Positions 36,074-44,155 of a stretch of DNA of 64,000 nt are shown one piece after another. The position numbers were made by a program, and so were the translations under genes. The DNA comes from Gemmatimonadota bacterium (GTDB lineage: Bacteria > Gemmatimonadota > Gemmatimonadetes > Gemmatimonadales > Gemmatimonadaceae), in the NCBI GenBank assembly GCA_027307165.1, contig DAHUXM010000027.1, positions 186,001-250,000 of the forward strand, given 5' to 3'. Positions within the stretch are counted from its first letter, which is position 1. Every line of letters begins with the position of its first letter. The notes beneath the pieces are model-generated. The model was not told the DNA's origin, ran no database searches, and was given only the letters and a program-made list of their open reading frames with translations.

Positions 36074-38029
36074 ATGCTTCAGCCAAGATCGGCCGCCGCG
36101 GTGGTCGTTCTCTTCAGCGCGCTCGCGGCAGGTGCGCAGCAGCCGACTCCACAGCAGACAGAAGCGGTCCGCAGAGGAGCTGGCGACACGTCGATCTTCG
36201 CACCGCTCGATCTGTATCCGTCGCCGAACGTGTACAGGACCGGTGACGGACGGCCCGGCGCTCATTACTGGCAGCAGCGAGCGGATTACGATCTGCACGC
36301 GACACTGGATACGGCGAACAAGTCGCTCAGCGCGTCGATGACGATGCGATACACGAACAACTCGCCGGACACGCTTCGATTCATCTGGGTGCAGACGGAG
36401 CAGAACGCGTTCCGGCCCGGCTCGCTCAACACGCTCGTGTTCGCACCGGACAGTCGCTTCGGATCACGCAGCTTTGTGGGTGGCGATGTGATCGATCACT
36501 TCAACCAAGTCGTCAACGGGCATGCGACTCCGCTCAAGTTGCGCGACAACGGAACGGTGACCAAGGTCGATCTGGCGGAGCCACTGGCGCCGGGCAAGAC
36601 GGCGACGTTCGACGCGGCATGGCACTTCCTGATTCCGGAGCATGGAGCCGATCGCATGGGTCGCGACGGTTCGCTGTTCGAGCTCGCACAGTGGTACCCG
36701 CGTGTGAACGTGTATGACGACGTGCGCGGCTGGAACACGGAGCCGTATCTCGGACAGGGCGAGTTCTATCTCGAGTACGGTGATTTCAATCTGAGCGTCA
36801 CGGTTCCATCGGGCTACATCGTGGCCGCGACGGGCACGCTCGCGAATCCGCGCGAAGTGCTGACGCCGACGGAGATCAGTCGTCTCGCCAAGGCGGCCAA
36901 ATCCGACACACCGGTACCGATCATCACGGCATCGGATCTCACCAGTGGAGCGGCGCGGCCGCGCACTACCGGCACGATGACGTGGCGCTTCAAGGCCCAC
37001 AACGTGCGCGATGTGGCATGGGCAGCCTCGCCCGAATACCAGTGGGATGCATCGAGCTGGAAGGGAATTCTGGCGCAGGCTTACTACAGGCCGAGCGCGG
37101 CGATCAACTGGGACGACGCTGCGGATCAGGCGCGCATGTCGATTCAGGAGTATTCGGAGCGCTGGTTCATGTATCCGTATCCTCAGATCACGGCAGTCGA
37201 GGGTCCGATCAGCGGCATGGAGTACCCGATGCTCGCGATGGAGACCAAGAGCCGCGACAAGCCGGATCTGTACAACGTCGTGACGCACGAGATCGGACAC
37301 AACTGGTTCCCGATGATCGTCGGCTCCAACGAGCGAGTGCAATTCTGGCAGGACGAGGGTTTCAACACGTTCATCAACACGTTCAGCGAAGCGCGTCGTT
37401 ATCCGCAGAACGGCAATCAGATGCAGCGCGCGGCCGAGGAGCGTGCACAGGTCGAGCAGACGCAGAAATTGAACATCGATGTTCCGATCATCACCAATCC
37501 GGATCGCATCGACCCGCGCAAGCTCGGCTTCACTGAGTACGTCAAGACGTCCGTCGGCCTTCAGCTTCTGCGCCAGGAGATCATGGGGCCAGCAGCGTTC
37601 GACGACGCGTTCAAGGAATACACGCGCCGCTGGGCGTTCAAGCATCCAACGCCGACTGATTTCTTCCGCACGATGGAATCGGTTGGTGGGCAGCGACTGG
37701 ACTGGTTCTGGCGCGAGTGGTTCTTCGAAGATCCACATTTCGATCAGGCCATAGAGTCGGTACAGACGGCCGATTCGAGCGGGGTGCAGCACGTCAGGGT
37801 GGTTTATGGCAACCGTGCACGCGGAGTGCTGCCGATACGCGCGCACTTTACCTTCAGCGACGGCACTACTCAGGATTTCGAGTATCCGGCGCTGGTCTGG
37901 AGCACCAACAGTGTTCGCTACGTCCGCGAATACGACTTCACCGGCAAGACCGTCAAGCGGATCGATCTCGATCCCGACCGGCGTCTCGTGGATGTCGATC
38001 GGACGAACAACAGCTGGATGGCGCAGTGA
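36074..38029 (+). CDS. Secreted M1 family metallopeptidase
   Basis: This 651-residue protein has a signal peptide ending AAGAQ. The N-terminal beta domain (about 60-280) is followed by the catalytic domain. The zinc motif is HEIGH at 405-409 with the third ligand Glu in WQDEGFNTFINTF. The exopeptidase-type motif reads GPISGMEYPML, with Tyr where classic aminopeptidase N enzymes have Asn (GxMEN); GGMEYP-like forms are common in secreted bacterial M1 relatives. A C-terminal beta domain covers about 565-651. The alpha/beta hydrolase gene starts 10 bp later. Confidence 0.94.
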   Translation: MLQPRSAAAVVVLFSALAAGAQQPTPQQTEAVRRGAGDTSIFAPLDLYPSPNVYRTGDGRPGAHYWQQRADYDLHATLDTANKSLSASMTMRYTNNSPDTLRFIWVQTEQNAFRPGSLNTLVFAPDSRFGSRSFVGGDVIDHFNQVVNGHATPLKLRDNGTVTKVDLAEPLAPGKTATFDAAWHFLIPEHGADRMGRDGSLFELAQWYPRVNVYDDVRGWNTEPYLGQGEFYLEYGDFNLSVTVPSGYIVAATGTLANPREVLTPTEISRLAKAAKSDTPVPIITASDLTSGAARPRTTGTMTWRFKAHNVRDVAWAASPEYQWDASSWKGILAQAYYRPSAAINWDDAADQARMSIQEYSERWFMYPYPQITAVEGPISGMEYPMLAMETKSRDKPDLYNVVTHEIGHNWFPMIVGSNERVQFWQDEGFNTFINTFSEARRYPQNGNQMQRAAEERAQVEQTQKLNIDVPIITNPDRIDPRKLGFTEYVKTSVGLQLLRQEIMGPAAFDDAFKEYTRRWAFKHPTPTDFFRTMESVGGQRLDWFWREWFFEDPHFDQAIESVQTADSSGVQHVRVVYGNRARGVLPIRAHFTFSDGTTQDFEYPALVWSTNSVRYVREYDFTGKTVKRIDLDPDRRLVDVDRTNNSWMAQ

Positions 38030-38039
38030 GGTAGTTGGG

Positions 38040-38696
38040 GTGACTTCGTCCGTACCTCCGGAATTCGAGCATCGGTACATCGCCGGCGAGGGAAACCTCG
38101 CCGGCCTCACCTTGTTGCTGCTGCACGGTACCGGGGGTGACGGCGATTCACTGCTTCAGCTGGGCTACACATTGGCGCCAGGGGCCACGCTTCTGAGTCC
38201 GACAGGGAATGTGCTGGAGAACGGTGCGCGGCGCTTCTTTCGACGATTGGCGGAAGGTGTGTTCGATCAGGCGGACCTGGCGTTGCGTACGCGGGAGCTG
38301 GGCGAGTTCATTCGCGACGCTGCACGTGCGTACAATCTCGATCGGCATCGGATCGTCGCTGTCGGATACTCCAATGGAGCGAACATCGCCAGCAGTCTCA
38401 TGCTGCGCCAGCCCGACGCACTCGCCGGCGCCGTGCTGCTCCGGCCGATGGTACCGTTCACGCCGGAGTCGCGCGTGCTGTTGAGCGGGGTTCCGATTCT
38501 GATCTGCGCCGGAGAGATGGATCCACTTCTGCCGTTCGGCGATACGGAACGTCTTGCGGACATCTTCCGATCGGCCGACGCGGATGTGACGGTGCACGTC
38601 GAGCACGCCGGTCACGAGCTTGCAATGGGCGACGTGATCGCAGCGCGCGACTGGATTGCGCAGAACTACAACACCGATGGTGCCCGATCGTCCTAG
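38040..38696 (+). CDS. Alpha/beta hydrolase, phospholipase/carboxylesterase type
   Basis: The start is a GTG at 38040 with GAGG a few bases upstream; upstream ATGs in the same frame lie inside the M1 gene. The product has 218 residues, the usual size of small cytoplasmic carboxylesterases. Motifs: LLLLHGTGGDGDSLLQL near the N-terminus (oxyanion hole), S111 in GYSNGAN, Asp in CAGEMDPLLPF and His in HAGHELAMGD. The natural ester or lipid substrate is unknown. The gene follows M1 by 10 bp, and its stop shares CTAG with the stop of the convergent regulator gene. Confidence 0.9.
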   Translation: MTSSVPPEFEHRYIAGEGNLAGLTLLLLHGTGGDGDSLLQLGYTLAPGATLLSPTGNVLENGARRFFRRLAEGVFDQADLALRTRELGEFIRDAARAYNLDRHRIVAVGYSNGANIASSLMLRQPDALAGAVLLRPMVPFTPESRVLLSGVPILICAGEMDPLLPFGDTERLADIFRSADADVTVHVEHAGHELAMGDVIAARDWIAQNYNTDGARSS

Positions 38697-39469
38697 GGCT
38701 CGTACCGCGTCGTAAGAGTGTCCACGATGCATTCCACGAAGCGCTCGATCGGCAGTGGCTCGCGGATCGCTGCGACCGCGAGTCCGCTGACAGCGATGCA
38801 CTGTCGCCGCAATGCACGCTCCGAGCTCAGCCCAACCGCTCTGGCGACGTCGAGCAGCGTGAGACTCCTGTCGGTGAGTAGGTCGTAATTCCTGAGTAGC
38901 GTGAGCGCAGCGACGAAGCCTGACGGAGACGCAATTCCTGCGTTCCTGAACTGACGCGACAGAGCCCAGCGCGTGACGCCGCAGACGCGGGCGAGCCGTT
39001 CGACCGAGTCGATTCTGTGCCCATCCTCGCTCACGTGATCGATGCAACTGTACAGCGCCGATGGTACCATCTTCAGTCGTTGCGACAGAGCGGTCGTGAG
39101 CAGGTGAGCGCGTGTGGCACGTGACTGCCGTCGCAGAATGTCGGCGAACGTCGTCGGATCGTCGTTGTATCCATAAGTGACGATCTCGCCGATGCCGAGC
39201 TCGCGAATGAGGTCGATCGATGCCTGCGCGTACTCTGGCGTGAGCAATATGTAGAGCACGGTGCCCAGGTGCGCGCGAGACAGCGAGCCGGGAATACCGC
39301 GATCGCGCTCTGCGAGCATCGGGTCCACGACAGCCACGTCGGACGATCCACGCGTCACGGCATCGATGAAGTCAGCTGTACCCGATCGTATCGTCACCGA
39401 TCCCGGAGGCATCACTGCTGCGCGAGCGCGGTCGTGAAACGGTCTCCGGAGCATTGCCAGCGCTCTCAT
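38693..39469 (-). CDS. AraC-type HTH regulator with degenerate receiver-like N-terminus
   Basis: The 258-residue form starts at the ATG at 39469. Residues about 1-115 have the alternating strand/helix pattern of a response-regulator-like domain (AVMPPGSVTIRSG, SDVAVVDPMLAERD, LYILLTPEYAQASIDLI) but lack the acidic cluster and clear phospho-site. The C-terminal 120 residues contain two HTH units, SVERLARVCGVTRWALSRQF and TLLDVARAVGLSSERALRRQ, as in AraC/XylS proteins. It is the last gene of a three-gene minus-strand unit (regulator, TPR protein, regulator). Its stop codon overlaps that of the convergent hydrolase gene. Confidence 0.8.
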   Translation of the reverse strand: MRALAMLRRPFHDRARAAVMPPGSVTIRSGTADFIDAVTRGSSDVAVVDPMLAERDRGIPGSLSRAHLGTVLYILLTPEYAQASIDLIRELGIGEIVTYGYNDDPTTFADILRRQSRATRAHLLTTALSQRLKMVPSALYSCIDHVSEDGHRIDSVERLARVCGVTRWALSRQFRNAGIASPSGFVAALTLLRNYDLLTDRSLTLLDVARAVGLSSERALRRQCIAVSGLAVAAIREPLPIERFVECIVDTLTTRYEP

Positions 39470-39518
39470 CTCATTCCGTGCGCCTTTTGCGTCAAGAATA
39501 TCCTTCCTCGCGTGTCCC

Positions 39519-40892
39519 CTACTGTGCACCGCTCATGGCAGTGCTCATGGCACCGCCCATGGCACCGCCCATGGCACTGCTCGTACCGACGCCGTGTCGG
39601 GCTGCCATGAAATCGAGCGATTCGGCAACCTCGCGAATCTCAACCGGCACGCTGTCCAAGTCAATGGAGATTGCGGACGGATTGGGCATCACGTCGTCAC
39701 TGACGGCGACGGTGTTCGAACGGAAGCGCTCCGGGCGCTGTGGTATCTCGCTGGGAGCGTTCTCGATTGCCCGCAGGATGTCACTCAGCTCGGTCTCTGC
39801 CTCGAACACAAGCTGGAAGTGCTCGTACCGGTTTGCGAGCTCGATGGCCCTTTGCGCAGCCGACCTGGCCTCGTCGAGTCGCGCGAATCGCCGGCATCCC
39901 TGTGCGGTGAACAGCGCGAATTGCGCCTGCTGGCGAGGCGTCAGCCGCTCGCCGGCGAGCTCGGCGCCGAGTGCGTCGAAGGCGGCGGCGTTTTCGTGAT
40001 GTGCAGCGAGAAAGAACAGATTGAGCGTCGCATGACGTCTGACGTGTCTCTCCGGCGCAGCTTTCTGTACGACGCGAAGCGCGGCGGATGCGACGGCGGG
40101 AAGTCCGTAGTCGCTGAGGAACGATGCGAGATCGACGAGCGTCTGGTACTTGAGCTCGTCGTCGTCCTCGAGCGTGTCGAGGATGCCGAACGCGAGCGAG
40201 ATCGCCTGCTCGTATTCACCGCTCATGTTCGCGACCCCCGCGAGCGCGAGCGTGACTCTGGGAACGACGGATGGACACGATCGTCGCGCCTGCCTGGCAA
40301 TACCCGTGAGACGCAGTCGCGCCCCCTGCAGATTGCCGCGGCTCCAGAGCAGGTTCGCCTCGCCGATCTGCGCGCGGAACGCGATGGACAGGTCGCCCGC
40401 CTCCCTGCCAAGCTGGGATGCACGGTGGTAGGCTATCTGCGCCATCTCCCAGTCGGCGCACATACGGTACGCGCGTCCCATCATCAGACGCGACTCCGCC
40501 GCGAGCCACGTTTCACCGTCAAGCTCGGTATCCATGCCCGCGAGTGCGAATACCTTTGCGGCCATCGCCCATTCGCCCTCGCTACCAAGCGCCTGTCCGT
40601 ACATGAGAAGTGAAGTGTAAGTCGCCTTTCTTCCCACGCGGACCGGTCCCGCGCTCTCCCAGAATTGAAGTGCGCAGGCCATCGCTTCGAGCGCTGCGCG
40701 CACGTTCGGTGCAGCGTCGATGGCTGCGACATCGGATTCGATCCCGTGGAGGGTATCGCGGTGGAATCCACTCAGGCCGTTCGTCTTGACGCTATCGTAG
40801 ATCTGCAGGATGGCGAATCCTGCGGCAGTGCGCGCGAATTCCGCATCCGATCGTGCTGCTGCGAGATGCTCGAGGAAGGATGTGTCGGTCAT
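39519..40892 (-). CDS. TPR-like helical protein between two AraC-type regulators
   Basis: This 457-residue, soluble, all-helical protein contains TPR-like repeats from about residue 60 to 380 (for example ESRLMMGRAYRMCADWEMAQ, LALAGVANMSGEYEQAISLA, FTAQGCRRFARLDEARSAAQ). The C-terminus is a Met/Gly/Ala tail, AMGGAMGGAMSTAMSGAQ, encoded by a 12-bp tandem repeat. The start overlaps the stop of the upstream regulator gene by 4 bp. TPR proteins of this shape serve as peptide or protein receptors in some bacterial signalling systems; here that is inferred only from context. Confidence 0.85.
   Translation of the reverse strand: MTDTSFLEHLAAARSDAEFARTAAGFAILQIYDSVKTNGLSGFHRDTLHGIESDVAAIDAAPNVRAALEAMACALQFWESAGPVRVGRKATYTSLLMYGQALGSEGEWAMAAKVFALAGMDTELDGETWLAAESRLMMGRAYRMCADWEMAQIAYHRASQLGREAGDLSIAFRAQIGEANLLWSRGNLQGARLRLTGIARQARRSCPSVVPRVTLALAGVANMSGEYEQAISLAFGILDTLEDDDELKYQTLVDLASFLSDYGLPAVASAALRVVQKAAPERHVRRHATLNLFFLAAHHENAAAFDALGAELAGERLTPRQQAQFALFTAQGCRRFARLDEARSAAQRAIELANRYEHFQLVFEAETELSDILRAIENAPSEIPQRPERFRSNTVAVSDDVMPNPSAISIDLDSVPVEIREVAESLDFMAARHGVGTSSAMGGAMGGAMSTAMSGAQ
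39534..39581. repeat. 12-bp tandem repeat, four units
   Basis: Four consecutive 12-bp units, two of them identical (CATGGCACCGCC) and two with changed ends (CATGGCAGTGCT and CATGGCACTGCT). The array codes for the Met-Ala-Gly/Ser tail of the TPR protein and could change copy number without a frameshift. Confidence 0.85.
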
Positions 40893-41794
40893 GGTTTGGT
40901 TGTCGGTTCGCCGGACGCCTTGAGGCGTACGTGTCGGGGGCGAGGTCTGCCCTGGATGAGTGTCAGCGACGGCTTGGCGTCTTCCGGCGGATTGCGTGGA
41001 GCGCTGGACCTCCGACGTGTCTTGCGTTCTGTGAGGCGCACTGCGAGTATATCCGCCGCCTCGGCGACTCTGAGCGGTCGAGTGCGAAGTCTGCCGGTCG
41101 TGGTATCGAGCAGGAGTGTGAACTGTGCGTCCATCGTTCGATGCGACTTGTATCCAAGCAGCGACGCGATGGTCGTGAACGGAATGCGAGATCTGGTGAT
41201 GGCCCTGTATGCCGACGTGAGGTGCGTCGCTTCGACCATTCTTCTCGTCGATACGAAGCCAGCATCGGCGATATAACGATCCATGGTGCGCCGCGGCAGC
41301 GAGACTGCTGCCGACAGCCCGTCGGGAGAATCGGGTCCATCGCCGGTGCGGAACATTGCGACCAGTCTCTCACGGATCGCAGCCGGGAGGAGATTGAGGT
41401 TGGCATCCAGTCTCGACAGCAGCGCGGCGCAGAACTCTGCGTCAGGCGTGAGAAGGACGGCGCGCTCCAGCAACGACCGCTCGTTCGCAGTACCTCGGAA
41501 GACGAACCGCGCGGGAGTCCGTTGCGCCAGGATCACGGAGCTTTCGAGTGCAGCGGTGCTCACTGAGCTGAAGGCGACGACGGGCCGCGGAAATTGCGCG
41601 ATGCTTGCTGCTATCGACTGCGCGATGCCCGGAGTGAGGAGTGCCGGATCCAGTACGAGGCAGTCGTCACTCGGAAGCGCCAGCGCGGCGAGGAGCTGGC
41701 GCGTGTCCGGAATGGACTCGATGATACCGTGTCCAGCGACGGCTGCGTACACGTAGCCCATCCCCTGTGGTGCCAGAAATACGATGTATCTCAA
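40889..41794 (-). CDS. AraC-type HTH regulator with degenerate receiver-like N-terminus and basic tail
   Basis: TTG at 41794 is the first available start, since an in-frame TGA lies just upstream; it overlaps the stop of a 12-codon minigene. The 301-residue product has a receiver-like N-terminal half (about 1-115: RYIVFLAPQGMGY, DDCLVLDPALL, PRPVVAFSSVS, ARFVFRG) without an obvious phosphorylation pocket. An HTH region (about 155-245) follows, including SLPRRTMDRYIADAGFVSTR and FTTIASLLGYKSHRTMDAQF. The last 50 residues are strongly basic. It is first in a unit with the TPR protein and a second regulator of the same layout. Confidence 0.78.
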   Translation of the reverse strand: MRYIVFLAPQGMGYVYAAVAGHGIIESIPDTRQLLAALALPSDDCLVLDPALLTPGIAQSIAASIAQFPRPVVAFSSVSTAALESSVILAQRTPARFVFRGTANERSLLERAVLLTPDAEFCAALLSRLDANLNLLPAAIRERLVAMFRTGDGPDSPDGLSAAVSLPRRTMDRYIADAGFVSTRRMVEATHLTSAYRAITRSRIPFTTIASLLGYKSHRTMDAQFTLLLDTTTGRLRTRPLRVAEAADILAVRLTERKTRRRSSAPRNPPEDAKPSLTLIQGRPRPRHVRLKASGEPTTKP

Positions 41795-41829
41795 TTCGGC
41801 CCCGTTGATGCAACTGCTGTCCGCGACAT
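41791..41829 (-). CDS. Possible 12-codon leader minigene coupled to the AraC-type regulator
   Basis: ATG at 41829, six bases after GGAAGG, starts a 12-codon frame (MSRTAVASTGPN) whose TGA overlaps the TTG start of the regulator (TTGA). The regulator start has only a weak GGGG upstream, so ribosomes ending the minigene could reinitiate there. This is a mechanism seen for translational coupling; no experiment supports it here. Confidence 0.4.
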   Translation of the reverse strand: MSRTAVASTGPN

Positions 41830-41891
41830 GGCATTCCTTCCCGAGCGACGAGAACCTTCAATAAGGTAGCGTCCGCCAGGTGCCGGGGAAA

Positions 41892-41937
41892 TGCGATTTC
41901 CGGCCAACCACTGCGATTTCCGGCCAACCCGGAAATC
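41892..41937. promoter_or_regulatory. AraC-style direct repeats plus inverted arm upstream of the regulator gene
   Basis: TGCGATTTCCGGCCAAC occurs at 41892-41908 and 41912-41928, a 20-bp period. A reverse copy of the core, CCGGAAATC, follows at 41929-41937, forming GATTTCCGG-CCAAC-CCGGAAATC. AraC-type proteins contact two 17-bp direct repeats about one-and-a-half to two helical turns apart (21 bp for araI), so this fits an operator. It lies about 98 bp upstream of the TTG start. Confidence 0.65.
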
Positions 41938-41958
41938 GGGGCAGGTTGGTCCGGATTT

Positions 41959-42002
41959 GATCCGATGCCGGCGGCATTTTGAGGACCGGCCGGCGTCGGA
42001 TC
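41959..42002. terminator. Long stem-loop after the small lipopeptide gene
   Basis: GATCCGATGCCGGC and GCCGGCGTCGGATC pair over 14 bp with one G-T wobble and a 16-nt loop. It lies 16 bp beyond the lipopeptide stop on the minus strand. No T-run is present. Confidence 0.45.
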
Positions 42003-42017
42003 AGGGCACTGTTTCCC

Positions 42018-42206
42018 CTATGGGAGTGCGACCTTGACGATGGTGGCAGCCTGGGAGGTGCTGTCGGTGCCGCAGTGGTCCCAGCCTTGGGTTCCGCCGC
42101 CGCTGCACACGGCGTTGGAGCGGGGGGCTGTCGGTTCTGCGCAAGCGACAGCGAGCGCTGCTAGGACGGCACCAAGGATGGCGATGTATCTGGTGGTACT
42201 GCGCAC
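42018..42206 (-). CDS. Tiny exported lipopeptide (62 aa)
   Basis: GTG at 42206 has GGAG five bases upstream. The 62-residue product has an almost complete lipoprotein signal peptide (MRSTTRYIAILGAVLAALAVAC), leaving a mature peptide of about 40 residues: a Pro/Thr-rich start, then NAVCSGGGTQGWDHCGTDST with two further cysteines, and a hydrophobic end (IVKVALP). No enzyme domain fits in this length. The upstream DNA carries the same 20-bp direct repeats found upstream of the AraC-type regulator, in opposite orientation. It may be a signal or surface peptide of that regulatory cluster; this is inference. Confidence 0.65.
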   Translation of the reverse strand: MRSTTRYIAILGAVLAALAVACAEPTAPRSNAVCSGGGTQGWDHCGTDSTSQAATIVKVALP

Positions 42207-42542
42207 ATTATCTCCGGCAAGGGGGTTGAGCAGGGAGATTACAGGGAGTTTTCCCAGTGCGAAATGCGCATTTGCGCCATTTACCTGCGCTTTTGTGCGG
42301 GTCGCCAGAATTGGCCGGAAATCGCAGTCCGTGGCCGGAATGCGCACTTGTCCGATCGCTGTCGGCAAGCAAATGTATGAGGTATGGCTGCGCTATGCGG
42401 AATCAACCGGGTCACGGCATGTGGCGTCGCTCGAACAATGAACTCAGCCAAGCGCCTTACAAAATGGGCGGCGTCACATGCCAATCCCCGCCTTCCGGGC
42501 CGGATCCCCACCACTTTCCATCAGCATCGCACACGATAAGTC
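42207..42542. other. Control region upstream of the lipopeptide gene, no other gene
   Basis: About 335 bp up to the next possible ORF on the plus strand. Besides the direct repeats at 42311-42346 it has a 12-bp palindrome AAATGCGCATTT (42262-42273) and a minus-strand TGTAAT (42238-42243) that could be a -10 box about 30 bp before the GTG. I see no further gene. Confidence 0.5.
42311..42346 (-). promoter_or_regulatory. AraC-style direct repeats upstream of the lipopeptide gene
   Basis: On the minus strand TGCGCATTCCGGCCAC and TGCGATTTCCGGCCAA occur with a 20-bp period. The second is identical over 16 bases to the repeats at 41892-41928. They lie about 105-140 bp upstream of the GTG, similar to the spacing at the regulator gene. 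This suggests one regulator acting at both sites. Confidence 0.65.
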
Positions 42543-42764
42543 ATGCTCGACTCAGTTGTTACGTTTGATGTCGCCTCCCGGGTACGCGAGCTCGAGCTAT
42601 CGATCGCTCGGCGCGTTCGGCAGGAGCTGCGACCCTACATTCGCGACGAGGCGCAACTGGAGCGCGCCACGAGTGAAGTCCTGATGATCAGCAGGGACTA
42701 CGCTGGATCCTTCCATGCGATCAATGATCGGGCGCGTATAAGGCGGGAGCGGGACGCGGAGTAG
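42543..42764 (+). CDS. Small hypothetical protein (73 aa)
   Basis: The ORF encodes 73 residues, mostly charged helix (ELELSIARRVRQELRPYIRD, RATSEVLMISRDYAGSF). The composition is plausible for a small helical, possibly DNA- or protein-binding protein, but no family is recognised and no clear ribosome binding site precedes the ATG. It might be a chance ORF; the helical pattern and absence of any competing gene are the only support. Confidence 0.4.
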   Translation: MLDSVVTFDVASRVRELELSIARRVRQELRPYIRDEAQLERATSEVLMISRDYAGSFHAINDRARIRRERDAE

Positions 42765-42881
42765 ACTGCCACACGGAACGGGTGGTCACCGCAGCCGAGC
42801 CTGGGCCCGAGCGGGTTCTTGCGCCGGCGTATCCCTGCGCACTGATTCTGTCACTGGCGATCCACACGTGAATCCGTGAGC

Positions 42882-43838
42882 ATGTTCAATCGAGTTCCAA
42901 TTGCAGCACTCATCGCGGGCTGTGTCCTGATCACGTGGGCACCGGCGACTGTCGATGCGCGCAACATGCCGGCACGAAAAGGCATCACAGCTCCGTCTGC
43001 CAGCGCTGACAGCACCGTCGTCGTGATGCTTGGCGTCGGAATGCCGAGACCCGATCCCGATGCATCCGGGCCGGCGACTGCGGTCGTCGTCGGTTCCCGT
43101 GTTTTTCTATTCGATGCTGGTCCGGGAATCATGCGGAGGATGGCAGCGGCGCATCTTCCGATAAATGGAGTAACGGCGCTGTTCATCACCCATCTGCACA
43201 GCGATCATACGCTCGGACTGCCGGACCTGATCTTCACGTCATGGGTGATGGGGCGAAAGAACGCACTCGAAGCTTACGGACCGCACGGATTGCAGGAGAT
43301 GACCACGCACATTCTGGAAGCGTGGAAGGTGGACGAGGGCGTTCGCACCAACGGATTGGAGCACGAACCTGCCAGTGGCTACGCGGTGAACGTGCATGAG
43401 ATCAGCCCGGGTGTCGTTTACGACAGCGGTGGCGTGCGCATCACTGCGATCCCTGTACTGCACGGCAGTCTCGAGGAAGCGTACGGATATCGGGTCGACA
43501 CGCCCACGCGCTCGGTAGTGATTTCGGGTGACACGCGACCATCGGACGCGCTGGTTGCTGCTTCGCGAGGCGTGGATGTGCTGGTGCACGAAGTGTATTC
43601 GGCGGCGAAGCTCGCGCCCGAGAAGCGGCCCGGGGGTGACGACTGGCCGCGCTACATGCACGAGTTTCACACGTCCGACGTGGAGCTCGGGAAGATCGCC
43701 GCGGAGGCGAAGCCCAAGCTGCTGGTGCTCACCCACATCATAAGAATGGGAAGCAGCGACGAGGATCTGATTCGCGCGGTACGAGCTGGCGGATTTGGTG
43801 GCAGGATCGTCGTCGGCCGGGATCTGGCCCGGTACTAG
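42882..43838 (+). CDS. Secreted metallo-beta-lactamase-fold hydrolase
   Basis: The 318-residue form starts at ATG 42882; GTG at 42876 would add two residues. A signal peptide (about 1-27) is followed by an MBL fold with THLHSDH (HxHxDH), a second metal His in VLHGSLEEAYGYRV, Asp in VISGDTRPSD, and the last His in LVLTHIIRMG. The order and spacing are like RNase Z/arylsulfatase-type enzymes (SVVISGDT...). The substrate is not evident; lactonase, phosphodiesterase and arylsulfatase activities all occur in this fold. Periplasmic location argues against a tRNA-processing role. Confidence 0.9.
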   Translation: MFNRVPIAALIAGCVLITWAPATVDARNMPARKGITAPSASADSTVVVMLGVGMPRPDPDASGPATAVVVGSRVFLFDAGPGIMRRMAAAHLPINGVTALFITHLHSDHTLGLPDLIFTSWVMGRKNALEAYGPHGLQEMTTHILEAWKVDEGVRTNGLEHEPASGYAVNVHEISPGVVYDSGGVRITAIPVLHGSLEEAYGYRVDTPTRSVVISGDTRPSDALVAASRGVDVLVHEVYSAAKLAPEKRPGGDDWPRYMHEFHTSDVELGKIAAEAKPKLLVLTHIIRMGSSDEDLIRAVRAGGFGGRIVVGRDLARY

Positions 43839-44155
43839 AGTTGGTCAGCGGTATCGGGGCGTCATGCGCGACGCCCGTGGTGTGGGCTGCCTGCGGTGCG
43901 TGCGTAGCCTTACCGCTTGAGTGCGGAGCAGCCACTGACGGCGCCCGTCCCACCGGGTTTTGCAATCACTGCGGAAAAAATAATACGCACTGTCCAGCGC
44001 CGGCGTTGTAATTCTTAGTGCACGTCGGCGGTCGGGGGTTGGATTCGGAATAGTAAATATTTTATCCGATCTTGACACTCAGAGACCCACCTTTATGTTC
44101 GCTTGAGATCGCTGGCCAGTCCCTTCGTGCACGGCCAGCACGGTACAGCGACCCA
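43839..44155. other. Intergenic control region upstream of the peptidase-SusCD operon
   Basis: About 315 bp without a gene. It starts with a small hairpin, GGGCGTC and GACGCCC around a 6-nt loop (43857-43876), which could end the hydrolase transcript. An AT-rich stretch (GTAAATATTTTATCC) precedes the promoter at 44072-44099. Confidence 0.55.
44072..44099 (+). promoter_or_regulatory. Candidate sigma-70-type promoter of the amidohydrolase operon
   Basis: TTGACA (44072-44077) and TATGTT (44094-44099) are spaced by 16 bp, just after an AT-rich stretch. The start of transcription would be near 44106, about 50 bp before the ATG. The -35 is a perfect match; the -10 is moderate. Confidence 0.5.

Noticed and set aside
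36464-38110. A 548-codon ORF on the minus strand opposite the M1 peptidase gene
   Set aside because: It lies fully antisense to a gene with intact M1 motifs, has no domain pattern and is rich in Arg, His and Val, as expected for a reverse shadow of GC-rich codons.
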